Origin: an uncultured Pelagimonas sp.
GTDB lineage: Bacteria > Pseudomonadota > Alphaproteobacteria > Rhodobacterales > Rhodobacteraceae
Direction: 5' to 3'
Length of the DNA stretch: 64,000 nt
NCBI GenBank assembly: GCA_947497905.1
Contig: CANMIH010000002.1
Location: 248,001-312,000 of the forward strand
Shown here: in pieces, positions 1 to 8,354 of the stretch
How positions within the stretch are numbered: position 1 is the first letter of the stretch
How the letters are laid out: each line of letters begins with the position of its first letter
Notes under the pieces: generated by a model
Database searches by the model: none
What the model was told of the DNA's origin: nothing
What the model saw: only the letters and a program-made list of their open reading frames with translations
Translations under genes and position numbers: made by a program

Positions 1-6
1 ATATAA

Positions 7-138
7 AAAGGACTTGACGCACAAGATGTTGATGGAGCGACCCCAAGAAACATACATGTAGCGATGGATCTGAGTTCATTTTTCGTGAATAACAGTACTA
101 CCGAACACCACTTTAACCCTTCACGAACGAACTTGTGA
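7..138 (+). pseudogene. Possible 3' remnant of an ankyrin-repeat-like gene
   Basis: An open frame after a TAA at 4-6 runs to a TGA at 136-138. Its first residues (GLDAQDVDGATPRNIHVA) resemble one ankyrin repeat, which usually has a D-x-x-G-x-T-P core. There is no good start codon or ribosome site. It may be the broken end of a gene lying left of the window. The resemblance is short and could be chance. Confidence 0.18.
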
Positions 139-208
139 CAGGCTTGTTACTGGTTCGAGGGGAATGGGGTCTTATATTTGGACTCTACAGTTTAGGTAAG
201 GAGCAAAC

Positions 209-397
209 ATGGCTGCATTGGCCAAGTGCGACGACAATATGCTGAACACACAACGGGCTTTTCCCGCAGAAGCATACGATTATAATGATGATGTTACCGT
301 CGAGGGCGTGGCTTTTTTGCGCGCTAAGGCTAAAGCTGAAATTGAAAATGACGAATGGGAAGTAATTGATGGCATCGGGGACATTTCCGCATCCTAA
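209..397 (+). CDS. Small acidic protein, candidate antitoxin
   Basis: This 62-residue acidic protein (many D and E in the second half) starts at an ATG behind a good ribosome site (AAGGAG, 7 nt upstream). Its end overlaps the start of the following PemK/MazF-like gene by 29 nt, the usual arrangement of an antitoxin-toxin pair. No DNA-binding motif is obvious. The role is inferred from size, charge and coupling, not from a recognised domain. The pair lies at the integrase-distal end of the visible prophage, where morons that favour maintenance are common. Confidence 0.5.
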   Translation: MAALAKCDDNMLNTQRAFPAEAYDYNDDVTVEGVAFLRAKAKAEIENDEWEVIDGIGDISAS

Positions 398-803
398 ATG
401 GGTGCTTTCTCCTCCTTCGATGTATGACATTGTAGCTTGCTACTACCCGGAAACAAAGCCCAAGGCCGAGCTTAAGCTCCGGCCTTGCTTGGTTAGAACG
501 GTCCTGCAAAGTAAGAGCAGTGGCTTGCACGCGGTTGAAGTCTACTTCGGAACAAAGAATTTAAAAACTCAGTCCCGTAAGGGCTCAGACCTAATTATTC
601 AGAACACATCGGATCTCGATGAGATTGGGTTGGCAATGGCAACAAGATTTGATCTCGCCGACACTAGCTTCGCCCGTCTACCTTGGAACCCATCCTATTT
701 TGGATGTTGGACAGGTTATGACACTCCAATTATCGGGTTTTTGCCGGAAAGCTATCAGAAAGAGTATGCATATTGCAGGATGAACCGTCTCGGACGTAAG
801 TAG
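369..803 (+). CDS. PemK/MazF-like toxin family protein
   Basis: This protein of about 144 residues contains a stretch (PETKPKAELKLRPCLV, then VEVYFGT, later ATRFDL) resembling the alphaproteobacterial PemK/MazF-like family, in which a beta-barrel toxin cuts mRNA. The ATG at 369 follows a TTG at 366 that is also possible. It overlaps the small acidic gene upstream, so the two are probably translated together. Cleavage activity and specificity cannot be judged from sequence. Base composition is lower in GC than the phage structural genes, which suggests separate acquisition. Confidence 0.55.
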   Translation: MASGTFPHPKWVLSPPSMYDIVACYYPETKPKAELKLRPCLVRTVLQSKSSGLHAVEVYFGTKNLKTQSRKGSDLIIQNTSDLDEIGLAMATRFDLADTSFARLPWNPSYFGCWTGYDTPIIGFLPESYQKEYAYCRMNRLGRK

Positions 804-808
804 TTTGG

Positions 809-1081
809 TTAGATATTTCGAGACAATAGCGTTTTGATGTCGTTGCGGATTTCTCCTAGCTGCTGATCGATGCTCGCCTCGACGCGCGACACCCGTTCGC
901 GCGTTTCGGCGTTTTGGGCTTTTCGATCTTCCCGCTCACGATCGAGATCCTTTTCAAGGCCGCGGCTTTTCTGGCGGTTGAGCGCCTGGGCAACCTCGAG
1001 GCGCACGCTAACCCCCATAAGAACCACGCCGATCGGCCAGACCGTTTTGAGCCATTCGATAAAAGTCATTCGTTCGTGCAT
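809..1081 (-). CDS. Small membrane-anchored coiled-coil phage protein
   Basis: This 90-residue protein has one N-terminal hydrophobic segment (about residues 8-25, around WPIGVVLMGVSV) followed by a charged, Arg/Glu-rich helix (residues 35-88) likely to form a coiled coil. It resembles small phage inner-membrane proteins near late genes. It is the last leftward gene, about 540 nt after the tail gene D. The ATG is preceded by GCGCTGAGGG, and repeat copy 1 lies 47 nt upstream. Function is unknown; a lysis accessory or superinfection role is conceivable. Confidence 0.6.
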   Translation of the reverse strand: MHERMTFIEWLKTVWPIGVVLMGVSVRLEVAQALNRQKSRGLEKDLDREREDRKAQNAETRERVSRVEASIDQQLGEIRNDIKTLLSRNI

Positions 1082-1128
1082 CCCTCAGCGCCCGTTTCGT
1101 GCACTCTGCACCAAGAGCAAAGCTGATG

Positions 1129-1146
1129 CCTCTGGCGGGTTCCCCA
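1129..1146 (-). repeat. Dispersed phage repeat, copy 1
   Basis: Read on the minus strand it carries the core GGGGAACCCGCCAGAGG, but the final AACC of other copies is replaced by CATC. It lies 47 nt upstream of the ATG at 1081. The preceding hairpin seen at other copies is weak here, so this looks like a partly decayed member. Confidence 0.8.
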
Positions 1147-1258
1147 AAAGTGGCCTGTAAAGTCCGAACGATTTACCTAAAATTAATGCGAATACCGCAT
1201 GATCTTCTTTAACAGAGGGTTTTATGCTCTTCTGTAGAACTTTCGGCGTTCAATCTCT

Positions 1259-1330
1259 AATGGTTAGATCTTCTGGTCATAGGTCATGCTCTAGGCCTCC
1301 AGAAGATCTAGCCATTTTTTATTTTGGTCA
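1259..1330 (+). terminator. 18-bp stem with T tract (terminator or end of a small RNA)
   Basis: Arms at 1259-1276 and 1299-1316 pair over 18 positions with a single G-T wobble, enclose a 22-nt loop and run directly into TTTTTTATTTT. This is the form of a strong intrinsic terminator on the plus strand. No rightward gene directly precedes it, so a short untranslated RNA starting around 1180 is possible. Confidence 0.55.
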
Positions 1331-1538
1331 GCTGTCTTCTCTCTTCCCAAGTTGCCTAAAGCTTTATTGGCCTTGTTTACCCCGTGTTAAGCGGGGCGGT
1401 TCAAACTAAAGTTGTAACGATTGAATCGTGTAACGAGTACGAAAAGTATCAGTGACCGAGTAACAAGTGGTTGGTTGTGAGTTCATGTGTAAAGAGTAGA
1501 TTTGTTTGTCTTTTCGTTTGCTCGTTTTGAAGCTCGAC

Positions 1539-1575
1539 GCCATCCCGATTTTTTCGGGGTGGCGTTATTCTTTTA
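1539..1575 (+). terminator. Intrinsic terminator, rightward
   Basis: GCCATCCCGA (1539-1548) and TCGGGGTGGC (1554-1563) form a 10-bp stem with one wobble and a T5 loop, followed by the T-rich GTTATTCTTTT. It faces the leftward late operon and would stop rightward transcription from the 1.2-1.5 kb interval before it runs against tail gene D. Confidence 0.6.
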
Positions 1576-1618
1576 GGTGAACGCTGGGCTTGGTGAGGGG
1601 CGTCCTCATTCGCAATTT

Positions 1619-2638
1619 TCAAGCTTGAGGCGTGGCTCGAGCTGAGGTTTTGTAACCCGCGGATGAGATCTCATGCGTGACCGTATCCACAAGCCAAACC
1701 CCATCCGCCGCGGAGCTGCATCCGGTCAAGGCGAGTCGCCCCTCAGCGACTATCGAGGGGTTCCCAGGCATTTCTACCTCGAGGGCTTCTTTCGCGCGCC
1801 CAGCGCGGCGGGCTTCGGCATCTGCCACGGCGCGGGCCTCTTGCTCATCGCGGAACCTTTGGCGGAGCCGGCGCACGGGTTCTTTGTCGCCGATCTTAAC
1901 CTCGACATCCTCACCTTTTTCGAGATCTCGATAGGTGGCAATCACCGTGCCAGTGATCTCGCCCAGACTGCGCCGCATCGCCCAGCGCGAGAGATCGCTT
2001 TCAAAGATCCGCACCGTGGACGTGGGTTGCCCGGAGGCCTTAATGCCAGCGCCACGCTCGCCAATAAACAGCACTCCACCCGCGGGTTTGGCGATCAGGT
2101 CAAAGCGCGCTGCGATCCTTGTCAAAACGGCGATGTCGCTCTCGTCAATCTGATCGATGTGGCCGGGGATAAGCGCGCCGGCTTTTTCCGTCACTCCTGG
2201 GCGGAGGCCATTCTCGCCCGCAATGGTCTCGGCAATGGCCTTAAGGCTCATCCCTTCGGCCCAGGAGCGCGTTTTCTGCTGCTGTAGCGGTGCCAAGCCC
2301 CCTTTGGTTGACCCTTGCGGCTTGGCGCGTCCTGTGACGCGGATTTGCCGCGGTGGGCTGCTCTCCTCCACCTCATCGGCCACAAAGAGCCCCATGTGTT
2401 TAAAGTCGCCCAGATAGCCCAGCTCGATCAAGATCTCGGCGCCTGGTGCCGGCATCGCGAACGTGTTGAACATCGAGACATTTGCCCAAGTGATCTCCGC
2501 GGTGTCTGAGTAGATTCCGGCGGTATCTGTGACGCGGCAGCTAGTGATTTGCGAGAACGCCAAACCAGAGAGCGGGATCCCATTGATCGACACGCGCAAT
2601 AGTGGCCGAAAGTCTGTAAGCTGGCTTATCAACCCCAT
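1619..2638 (-). CDS. D: Phage late control gene D-type baseplate hub protein
   Basis: This 339-residue protein matches the GpD family of P2-like phages, which form the hub or spike-holder at the baseplate. Features include the N-terminal RPLLRVSINGIPL segment, a central region (about 130-220) of the hub fold with DESDIAVLTRIAARFDL, and a C-terminal domain ending with DGVWLVDTVTHEIS. Length fits the family. It is the last gene of the P2-type tail block and overlaps the end of gene X by 10 nt, so the two are probably translationally coupled. Confidence 0.9.
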   Translation of the reverse strand: MGLISQLTDFRPLLRVSINGIPLSGLAFSQITSCRVTDTAGIYSDTAEITWANVSMFNTFAMPAPGAEILIELGYLGDFKHMGLFVADEVEESSPPRQIRVTGRAKPQGSTKGGLAPLQQQKTRSWAEGMSLKAIAETIAGENGLRPGVTEKAGALIPGHIDQIDESDIAVLTRIAARFDLIAKPAGGVLFIGERGAGIKASGQPTSTVRIFESDLSRWAMRRSLGEITGTVIATYRDLEKGEDVEVKIGDKEPVRRLRQRFRDEQEARAVADAEARRAGRAKEALEVEMPGNPSIVAEGRLALTGCSSAADGVWLVDTVTHEISSAGYKTSARATPQA

Positions 2639-2853
2639 AGCGAGACTGTCTCCGCGCTTTGGGCCTCATCGATCTGAGGCAATGCGATCTTTAGGCCGGC
2701 ATCATAAACAGGCCCCTTGGACGCGAGCCCAGGGTTTGCCGCCAACACTTGGCCGATCTTGTCGCCCAGGGTGTCGCCATAGTGGTTTTCGATGATGCTA
2801 TCGAGCACGTCACCGTCTGAGGTGACGTAGGAATGACCGGAGCGAGCCGCCAT
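2629..2853 (-). CDS. X: Tail protein X (LysM-like)
   Basis: This is a 74-residue protein starting at the ATG at 2853 (MAARSGHSYVTSDGDVLD). A longer upstream frame exists but overlaps gene U more than is usual. GpX proteins carry a small LysM-like fold, visible here as YVTSDGDVLDSI and VLAANPGLA. In P2-like phages it is needed for tail completion. It sits between U and D as in P2 and overlaps both neighbours. Confidence 0.85.
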   Translation of the reverse strand: MAARSGHSYVTSDGDVLDSIIENHYGDTLGDKIGQVLAANPGLASKGPVYDAGLKIALPQIDEAQSAETVSLWG

Positions 2854-3229
2854 ATTTCTCAATCCCCAATGTGAAGGTTTGGCGGCGCGGTACGCCGGCC
2901 TTTGCAAAAATTTCTTGGCCCTCGCCGATCGAGGTGATCACCCAAAGCCCAAGGATCTTGCCGGTTCCAGAGACGAGCGGCATCGGGATCCCCAGACCGG
3001 CTTGCGCGCGCATCTTGTCAATCTGCCCAACACCCCCGCGGAAATGTGGATAGATCACGCCCTCGAGGTCGATTTTATCGGTCCCGTATCCAGTGAACTG
3101 CAAAGCGTCATGGGATCCGATTTGCGCCTGTCTGGCCCATCGATATTCGGTTGATCGGGTGAGGGATTGATAGGCGGCGTTATCGATCGAGAATTGATAG
3201 CCGCCAAGCTGCATCATCACATTAGGCAT
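2810..3229 (-). CDS. U: Tail protein U
   Basis: This 139-residue protein is of the P2 GpU family. The start MPNVMMQLGGYQFSI and the central TEYRWARQAQIG and GVIYPHFRGG stretches are typical. GpU is a tail completion component acting at the end of tail assembly. It lies immediately after the tape measure gene and before X, in the P2 order, with very short spacing. Confidence 0.88.
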   Translation of the reverse strand: MPNVMMQLGGYQFSIDNAAYQSLTRSTEYRWARQAQIGSHDALQFTGYGTDKIDLEGVIYPHFRGGVGQIDKMRAQAGLGIPMPLVSGTGKILGLWVITSIGEGQEIFAKAGVPRRQTFTLGIEKYGGSLRSFLRHLRR

Positions 3230-3231
3230 GG

Positions 3232-5673
3232 TTATCTCCCAAACTCGCCAAGGGCCGGCGTCCGGTCAAAAAGACCATTTCCGGCGGCGCGGCGCTCGCG
3301 CTCCTCGAGGAGGCGGATCAATTCTTGAGCATCTGCGCCGGCGGCGTGAATGTGGTTCGTGATATGCTGCACAACCTGTTGAGTTCCGCCGGCCGGCGGC
3401 GCGGAGAGCTGTTTGATCGTGTCAGTGAACCGGCCAGATTTTGCGGAGGTCTGCGCGCTGCGCGCCTCCATAAAGGCGCCCACGCGATCGGCATATCCGG
3501 CGAGCTGGCGCATGGCGCGATTATTGGCGACGTAGCCGGCACGGCTTTCAAATTTCAGCTCTGGGCCGGCCTCGCCAGTCAAAAGCCACCCAGGGCGGAA
3601 CCCGCCCCCAAGCGCCCGCTTTTGAATTGGTGGCAGTTTGTCCTCTGGCACGCCCAGCTTGCGGAGGCGCGCGCGCTGCGCGGCCTGAACACTGGCTTGC
3701 TGTCCCCGATCTAGCCCGCTTGCACCAGGTGCGCGCGCGTTGTCGCTTGCCTCTTTGCCTAGATCCGGGCCGGCGGTGCCGATGCCAAGCGCGCCGGCAA
3801 CCGCGCCCACTGCGGCGGTGCCGTTCTCATAGGTCCATTTGAGCGCATCGATCACGGGGGAGATAAACGCCATGACCGCGGCGAACTTGTCGCCGATCCA
3901 TGTAAGCACGGGATCGAGGCCGGCCTTTGCGGCCTCCCAAGCTGCGCCAATGCTTTCGGTCGAGCTGAGGCCAGTGATCACCGGGCTTACATAGGTTTCC
4001 CAGGTATCCGAGAAAAAGCCCCCGATCGCGCCAAAGATCTCGCCGATTTTGACCTTTGCCCCAGTCCAAGCGGCCTCGATCGGTTCGGTCACGCCAAGCG
4101 CATCGGTGACGGGTTTGATTACGTTGTCATAGGCATATTTGAAGGTTGAGCCGATGCCATCCCAGAGGGTCGAATAGACGCCCGTCAATCCATCCCAAGA
4201 GGTCTCCAAGCCCTCGCGGGCGCGCTTCATGTCACCAGTGAACACGCCACCGATAAAATCAGAGATCCCGCTAAAATAGGTTTTGGTCTCATCCCATAGC
4301 TCACCAAACCAAGGGCCGACGTTATCCCACTCCTTGTAGATGAGCGCGGCTCCGCCCGCGATTGCGGCGATGGTCAATCCGATCGGGTTTGCAATCAGAG
4401 CGGCGCCGATCGCGCGGATCCCGGTCGCGACAAAGGGCGTTGCCGCGGCGAGCGTAAACATCGCGCGGCCCAGGCTAAAAACTGAGGTTCCAAATTTGGC
4501 GACCGTGAGGAGGGTTTTCCCGGCGAGAACGGTCCCAACCACAACACCAAAGTTTTCCCAACCGCCAACCATTTCGGCGGTTGCACCTACGACATCCCAG
4601 ACCACAGAGCCAATTTGCCCGATGCCGGATGCAAGCTCGATAGCCTTTGGCAAAGCGTCCTCGACGCTATCGGCAAAACCCTCAGACCACGCCTCAACGG
4701 ATTCATGGTTATCAATGATCGCGTCGCCAACTTGCTTCATTGCCGTTGTGACAACCGGCATCAGCGCGGCGCCCACGGTGTTTTTCAGCCCAGACACGGC
4801 GAGTTGTGTGTCGAGCAATGTGTCCTGGAAGACCTCGGCATCGCGCGCGGCTTTTTCTGAGAGCACGTAGCCGGTGCGTTGCGCATCTTCGCGCAGCTGC
4901 GTGAGCCCATCGGATCCGCCGCGGAGCATGTTGACCATACCAATGCCGGCACGGCTGAACAGGCCGGAGGCAACCGCGGCTTGCTCTGCGGGGCTTTCAA
5001 TATCTTTGAGGCGCTCGGCAATGAGGGCGAGCTGCTCCTCTGGCGCGAGTTTCACCATGTCCTCGGCTTTGAGGCCCAGTTGCTCGAGGGCTTTCTTGCC
5101 GGCGCCAAAGCCCTGCGCGGCCTCGCCGACGCGCTTGGTCAATGCCAGCATCGAAGAGTCGAAAGTGCTGGTGGCAACGCCTGATCGCTCGGCGGCATAA
5201 CGCAGCTCTTGCAAGCCCTCGATGCCAAAGCCCAGCTTGTCGGCGCTTTTGGCGACATCATCGCCCAAAGAGGCGGTTGAGGCGGCGAGGCCAAAAATCG
5301 CCCCACCGGCGGCAACGGCTCCGATCGAGAGCCGGCGCATCTGGCGCCCCATGTCGCTTGTCATGTTTCGGAAATTGGCACCAACGCGAGTCGATGCGGC
5401 GGCGGCGCGGTTCCATCGCTCTTGTGCTTTGCGCAGATCCTTTAGGGTGCGCTCGAGATCTTCATATTCCCGATCGAGGTGGGACACGTCTTGCCCCTGG
5501 CGGCGCAGCATTGAGCGTTGTTTGTCGAGCTCCTTTTGCCGGCGCTCGACATCTTTTATTCCATTGCTGACCTTATCGAGCCCAGAGGTCAAAACGCCGA
5601 TGTTACGCTTGACCGAATTTTCGAGAACGCTCCCGATAGTGATCGATGCGTTGTAGTTTTGGCGTTTGCTCAT
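3232..5673 (-). CDS. T: Tail tape measure protein
   Basis: At 813 residues it is the longest tail protein. A charged coiled coil at about 30-95 (DVERRQKELDKQRS and similar) is followed by a region rich in small residues, hydrophobic helices at about 385-450, and a long stretch of spaced Trp-rich repeats (WDGL, WETYV, WTGAKV). The order and composition match P2 T-type tape measures, which set tail length and cross the host envelope at injection. Its ATG overlaps the stop of the frame-shifted E' product. Confidence 0.9.
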   Translation of the reverse strand: MSKRQNYNASITIGSVLENSVKRNIGVLTSGLDKVSNGIKDVERRQKELDKQRSMLRRQGQDVSHLDREYEDLERTLKDLRKAQERWNRAAAASTRVGANFRNMTSDMGRQMRRLSIGAVAAGGAIFGLAASTASLGDDVAKSADKLGFGIEGLQELRYAAERSGVATSTFDSSMLALTKRVGEAAQGFGAGKKALEQLGLKAEDMVKLAPEEQLALIAERLKDIESPAEQAAVASGLFSRAGIGMVNMLRGGSDGLTQLREDAQRTGYVLSEKAARDAEVFQDTLLDTQLAVSGLKNTVGAALMPVVTTAMKQVGDAIIDNHESVEAWSEGFADSVEDALPKAIELASGIGQIGSVVWDVVGATAEMVGGWENFGVVVGTVLAGKTLLTVAKFGTSVFSLGRAMFTLAAATPFVATGIRAIGAALIANPIGLTIAAIAGGAALIYKEWDNVGPWFGELWDETKTYFSGISDFIGGVFTGDMKRAREGLETSWDGLTGVYSTLWDGIGSTFKYAYDNVIKPVTDALGVTEPIEAAWTGAKVKIGEIFGAIGGFFSDTWETYVSPVITGLSSTESIGAAWEAAKAGLDPVLTWIGDKFAAVMAFISPVIDALKWTYENGTAAVGAVAGALGIGTAGPDLGKEASDNARAPGASGLDRGQQASVQAAQRARLRKLGVPEDKLPPIQKRALGGGFRPGWLLTGEAGPELKFESRAGYVANNRAMRQLAGYADRVGAFMEARSAQTSAKSGRFTDTIKQLSAPPAGGTQQVVQHITNHIHAAGADAQELIRLLEERERRAAGNGLFDRTPALGEFGR

Positions 5674-6127
5674 TTCTTGGGAAGGCCTTCAATCCACCAC
5701 ATAAACTTGCTGACTGGCATCGCCTCGATGTCAGAGACGGGCCATCCGGTGAAACGGGCGAGGAACAAAGACCCCGCCCGCACATCATCAGGCGTCAGCC
5801 AGTTAAAAAAGACAGTGCGGCCTGACATCGCCCGTACTGCCGCATTGTCAGGCCCCCGACGGAGTCGGGAGCGATTTCGCAAAGGTTGGCGATCAGTTTG
5901 ATCTCAGCTTCGCCGGCGTTTGCCGATCCCTGCCGTGATGCCATCTGATCGCTGACAAGGGGCTCGCGCATGGTGAGCTCTTTGACCTCGCCGCCATCGA
6001 TCGTGGCAGGGCGATCGCCAAAGTCGATGATCATGGAGCCGTCAGCGTTCTCGGTGAGAAAGTCCGGCAGGGCTGCGGCAAGAGCGGCAGCGGCAGCGGC
6101 GGCGGGGGATACAATAGCTTTTGTCAA
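5670..6127 (-). CDS. E: Tail assembly chaperone E/E' (with -1 frameshift)
   Basis: The 0-frame product is a 110-residue chaperone (5795-6127) with an Ala-rich N-terminus and an acidic middle. A second frame (5670-5882) continues the reading as FNWLTPDDVRAGS and on to MWWIEGLPKK. Going from the first to the second needs a -1 shift, as in P2 E/E+E'. The overlap contains the classic slippery heptamer T TTT TTA in the correct phase, at the codons TCT TTT TTA. The long product would be about 152 residues. Both proteins normally coat the tape measure during tail assembly. Confidence 0.85.
5804..5810 (-). promoter_or_regulatory. Programmed -1 frameshift slippery site
   Basis: On the minus strand the heptamer TTTTTTA is read as TCT TTT TTA in the E frame and slips to TTT TTT AAC in the E' frame. 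It lies 10 nt before the 0-frame stop, inside the overlap of the two frames, as expected for P2-type tail chaperone genes. Confidence 0.85.
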
Positions 6128-6138
6128 AGTGGCTCTCC

Positions 6139-6645
6139 TTATAGGCCGATGTTTGCGCGGTGCTCTGCGAGCTGATCCACGCCGTTGATGATGCGGATCA
6201 TGTTGATCGCATCGATTTCATGAAGGACGTGCCCCGCCTGTTCCTCGCGGTAGTATTGGAGGCTCATGGTTACGGTCATGGCGGGCTTTTTGCCGGATCC
6301 CCAGGTCCCACGGGCGAGCGAGGTGATCTTGCCGCGCATGGCGTGCAAAACGGCCTTTGTAGAGCCATCGAGGCTTTCGAGGGAGCCTTTCGCCGTGAAG
6401 GGCAAAGTTGCACCCTTACGAATTCCCCAGAGCGCCAAAAGATCCGCGTCATAGGAGGGGATCACAAAGGAACAGGTCATTTTTTCCTGCCCCATGTCGA
6501 TGTCGATTGGCACGTCCATTCCGCCAGCGCGGAATTCCTCAGTCGACACCACGAGATCGGGCGGGCTGTATTCCTCGATCTTGCCGGCATAGCCTTTGCC
6601 ATCAACGATGAGGTTGAGATATTTCAGGATGTCGTCGGCGGCCAT
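6139..6645 (-). CDS. FII: Major tail tube protein FII
   Basis: This 168-residue protein is of the P2 FII tail tube family, forming the inner tube of the contractile tail. Typical elements are the N-terminal LKYLNLIVDGKGYAG, the central FVIPSYDADLLALWG, and the C-terminal YYREEQAGHVLHEIDAINMIRIINGVDQL. It directly follows the sheath gene (6645) with a one-base overlap, so sheath and tube are expressed together. Confidence 0.93.
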   Translation of the reverse strand: MAADDILKYLNLIVDGKGYAGKIEEYSPPDLVVSTEEFRAGGMDVPIDIDMGQEKMTCSFVIPSYDADLLALWGIRKGATLPFTAKGSLESLDGSTKAVLHAMRGKITSLARGTWGSGKKPAMTVTMSLQYYREEQAGHVLHEIDAINMIRIINGVDQLAEHRANIGL

Positions 6646-7832
6646 TATGCAAACACCTCCTCGATGTAGTCATTCACCAGATGCGAGCGGAACACGACGT
6701 GCTCGGCGGGGTAGACTGGTGTAAAGTCAAAGTTGAAATAGACCTTGCCCAACTGGACGTTGGCCGCGGTGTTGAGCTCGGGATCCGCCCAGCATTTGCC
6801 GCCCAGGATCGCGCCCAGCGCTTGCAGGCCCGAAAGGTAGGAGTTGACGCCCTCGGTCACGCTCTCATTGTAGTTTCGCGTGATGCCGCGATCCACGGCC
6901 CAGAGGTGGGCGCGCAAGAGCGAGTCGTTGATGATGTCAGCGGTCCGGCGGACGCAAAGGAAATGCCATTTGCTGTCTGCTGTCAGGCTGCGATTGCCCC
7001 AGGTGCGATAACCGTTTTGCCGGATCGTGGTTCCGACCTTGGCCTCGTTCAACAGGTTTGCGCGCGAGTTTTTATCGCCCAGAACAAAATCAACCGGGCG
7101 TGAGGTTCCCACGATGCCGTTGATCAGCTCGTTAGAGAGCGATTTCCAGAATCCGACCTCATTGTCGGCTTTCGCCTGGATCCCGGCAAGCGCGGCGGAG
7201 GGTGGCCGATCGATGATATTGCCACCCTGCAAAACCTTATGCCAAGGATCGCTCAGATAGATGCGATCAGAGCCAAAATCCTGCGCCCACTGGATCGCTG
7301 CGGCATCGTTGGTGTTGGGGCCATCGGCAAACATGACCGCGCGCATGCGCTCGCAAATACCCTGCGCCTCGGCAACAACCGGGTTTGCGGCATCGGCTGG
7401 GCGCAGGTGTGTGAACCCCGGCGCAATGATCATACGAGGCTGGGCGCCAAGGATACTTTCGGCACCTTTGAGTGCGTGAAGCCCCTCAAATTGGCCGGTG
7501 TTGGCATCTGCGCCGCCGATCACATTGGCGAGCTGTGTGGTTGTGTCGGCATCTTCTGCCACGCGCACCACCACAACCGCGGCGCCGGATTGGTCAAAGA
7601 TCCCATCCATGGCGCCGCCAAGGGTGCCTTTGCCGTTGCCGGTCATATCCAGCTTCGCGGCCTTGGCACGCGAGCCGGCAACCATTACCGGGGTGTTGAG
7701 CGGGAAAACATCATTGTCGGCATCGGGCGCGGTGCCAACCACGCCGATCACCGACGATTTTACCGTTTGAATTGGGCGCGGGCCGGCGTCAATTTCCATG
7801 ACTTCGACGCCGTGCAAGAACTGTGCGGACAT
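6645..7832 (-). CDS. FI: Tail sheath protein FI
   Basis: This 395-residue sheath subunit of a contractile tail matches P2 FI in length and layout. Recognisable parts are the start MSAQFLHGVEVMEID, the segment TVKSSVIGVVGTAPDAD, IYLSDPWHKV in the middle, and NGYRTWGNRSL, a conserved sheath motif, towards the C-terminus. Repeat copy 2, with a strong 10-bp stem, lies in its 5' region 55 nt upstream of the ATG, suggesting that sheath expression starts or is adjusted there. Confidence 0.95.
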   Translation of the reverse strand: MSAQFLHGVEVMEIDAGPRPIQTVKSSVIGVVGTAPDADNDVFPLNTPVMVAGSRAKAAKLDMTGNGKGTLGGAMDGIFDQSGAAVVVVRVAEDADTTTQLANVIGGADANTGQFEGLHALKGAESILGAQPRMIIAPGFTHLRPADAANPVVAEAQGICERMRAVMFADGPNTNDAAAIQWAQDFGSDRIYLSDPWHKVLQGGNIIDRPPSAALAGIQAKADNEVGFWKSLSNELINGIVGTSRPVDFVLGDKNSRANLLNEAKVGTTIRQNGYRTWGNRSLTADSKWHFLCVRRTADIINDSLLRAHLWAVDRGITRNYNESVTEGVNSYLSGLQALGAILGGKCWADPELNTAANVQLGKVYFNFDFTPVYPAEHVVFRSHLVNDYIEEVFA

Positions 7833-7887
7833 GCGGGCCTCTCTGCAAAAGTTGCTGTTGAAGCCACTATTTCACGGTTCGTATATC

Positions 7888-7910
7888 GGTTCCTCTGGCG
7901 GGTTCCCCAC
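7888..7910 (-). repeat. Dispersed phage repeat, copy 2, with 10-bp preceding stem
   Basis: A full copy of the repeat core GGGGAACCCGCCAGAGG read on the minus strand, 55 nt upstream of the sheath gene start. Its 5' half GTGGGGAACC pairs perfectly with GGTTCCCCAC encoded at 7930-7939 just before it, giving a 10-bp stem with an inner GGCG/CGCC stem. This is the best structured copy. Confidence 0.9.
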
Positions 7911-7946
7911 TGGCGATTTCTGCGCCGTTGTGGGGAACCTGAAGGC

Positions 7947-8354
7947 TTAGAACTTGGCGGCTTTAAGCCACATTTCGTCTAGTTCTGCGGAGGTGAGCCC
8001 GATCGCGGTGGAGAGATCGATAACTAGACTATCCTCGCGATTGAATTCCCTCGTGCGCTCAAGCTTGGCCTCAGCAACGGCACGCGCTGTTTCATCTGGC
8101 ATTGCCGCAATCGCGGATTTTACGGCACCCTCGAGGTTCGCAAGTTTGAGCATCGCGTGAAACTGATATTGCTCAAGCGGCACGAGATTTTGCGCCGGCT
8201 CGGAGGCCAACCATTTTTCGCCATCCCATGTAGCCCCCGCATCAGGCGGGGCGCTTTCAACGGTGTATGACCCGCCCGGGCATGTTTCAGGAATAGAGGG
8301 GCCGGGATAGCTGGCAATGTATTTGCCGTTCGGTTCACAGACGTGAATTGTCAT
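7947..8354 (-). CDS. Tail fibre assembly chaperone (G/Tfa-like)
   Basis: This 135-residue protein lies directly after the tail fibre gene, where P2 G and Tfa proteins are found. The sequence has the typical two-part form: an N-terminal domain with SAPPDAGATWDGEKW, then a helical C-terminal half (SAELDEMWLKAAKF). Such chaperones trimerise the fibre and may stay at its tip. The ATG overlaps the fibre stop codon, showing tight coupling. Confidence 0.8.
   Translation of the reverse strand: MTIHVCEPNGKYIASYPGPSIPETCPGGSYTVESAPPDAGATWDGEKWLASEPAQNLVPLEQYQFHAMLKLANLEGAVKSAIAAMPDETARAVAEAKLERTREFNREDSLVIDLSTAIGLTSAELDEMWLKAAKF

Larger units (their letters stand above)
1082..1618. other. Gene-free, structured interval
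   Basis: No convincing protein gene is seen between the small membrane protein and tail gene D. The interval holds repeat copy 1 (1129-1146), a rightward 18-bp stem followed by a T tract (1259-1330), a small hairpin CCCCG-GTTAAG-type element near 1380-1397, and a second terminator-like hairpin (1539-1575). The composition is AT-rich. A 61-residue rightward frame at 1224-1409 has no ribosome site and spans the stem, so it is not called. Confidence 0.6.

Noticed and set aside
3594-3604. GGAACCCGCC inside the tape measure gene as a tenth repeat copy
   Set aside because: Only 10 bases match and the flanks differ fully; expected by chance in GC-rich coding sequence.
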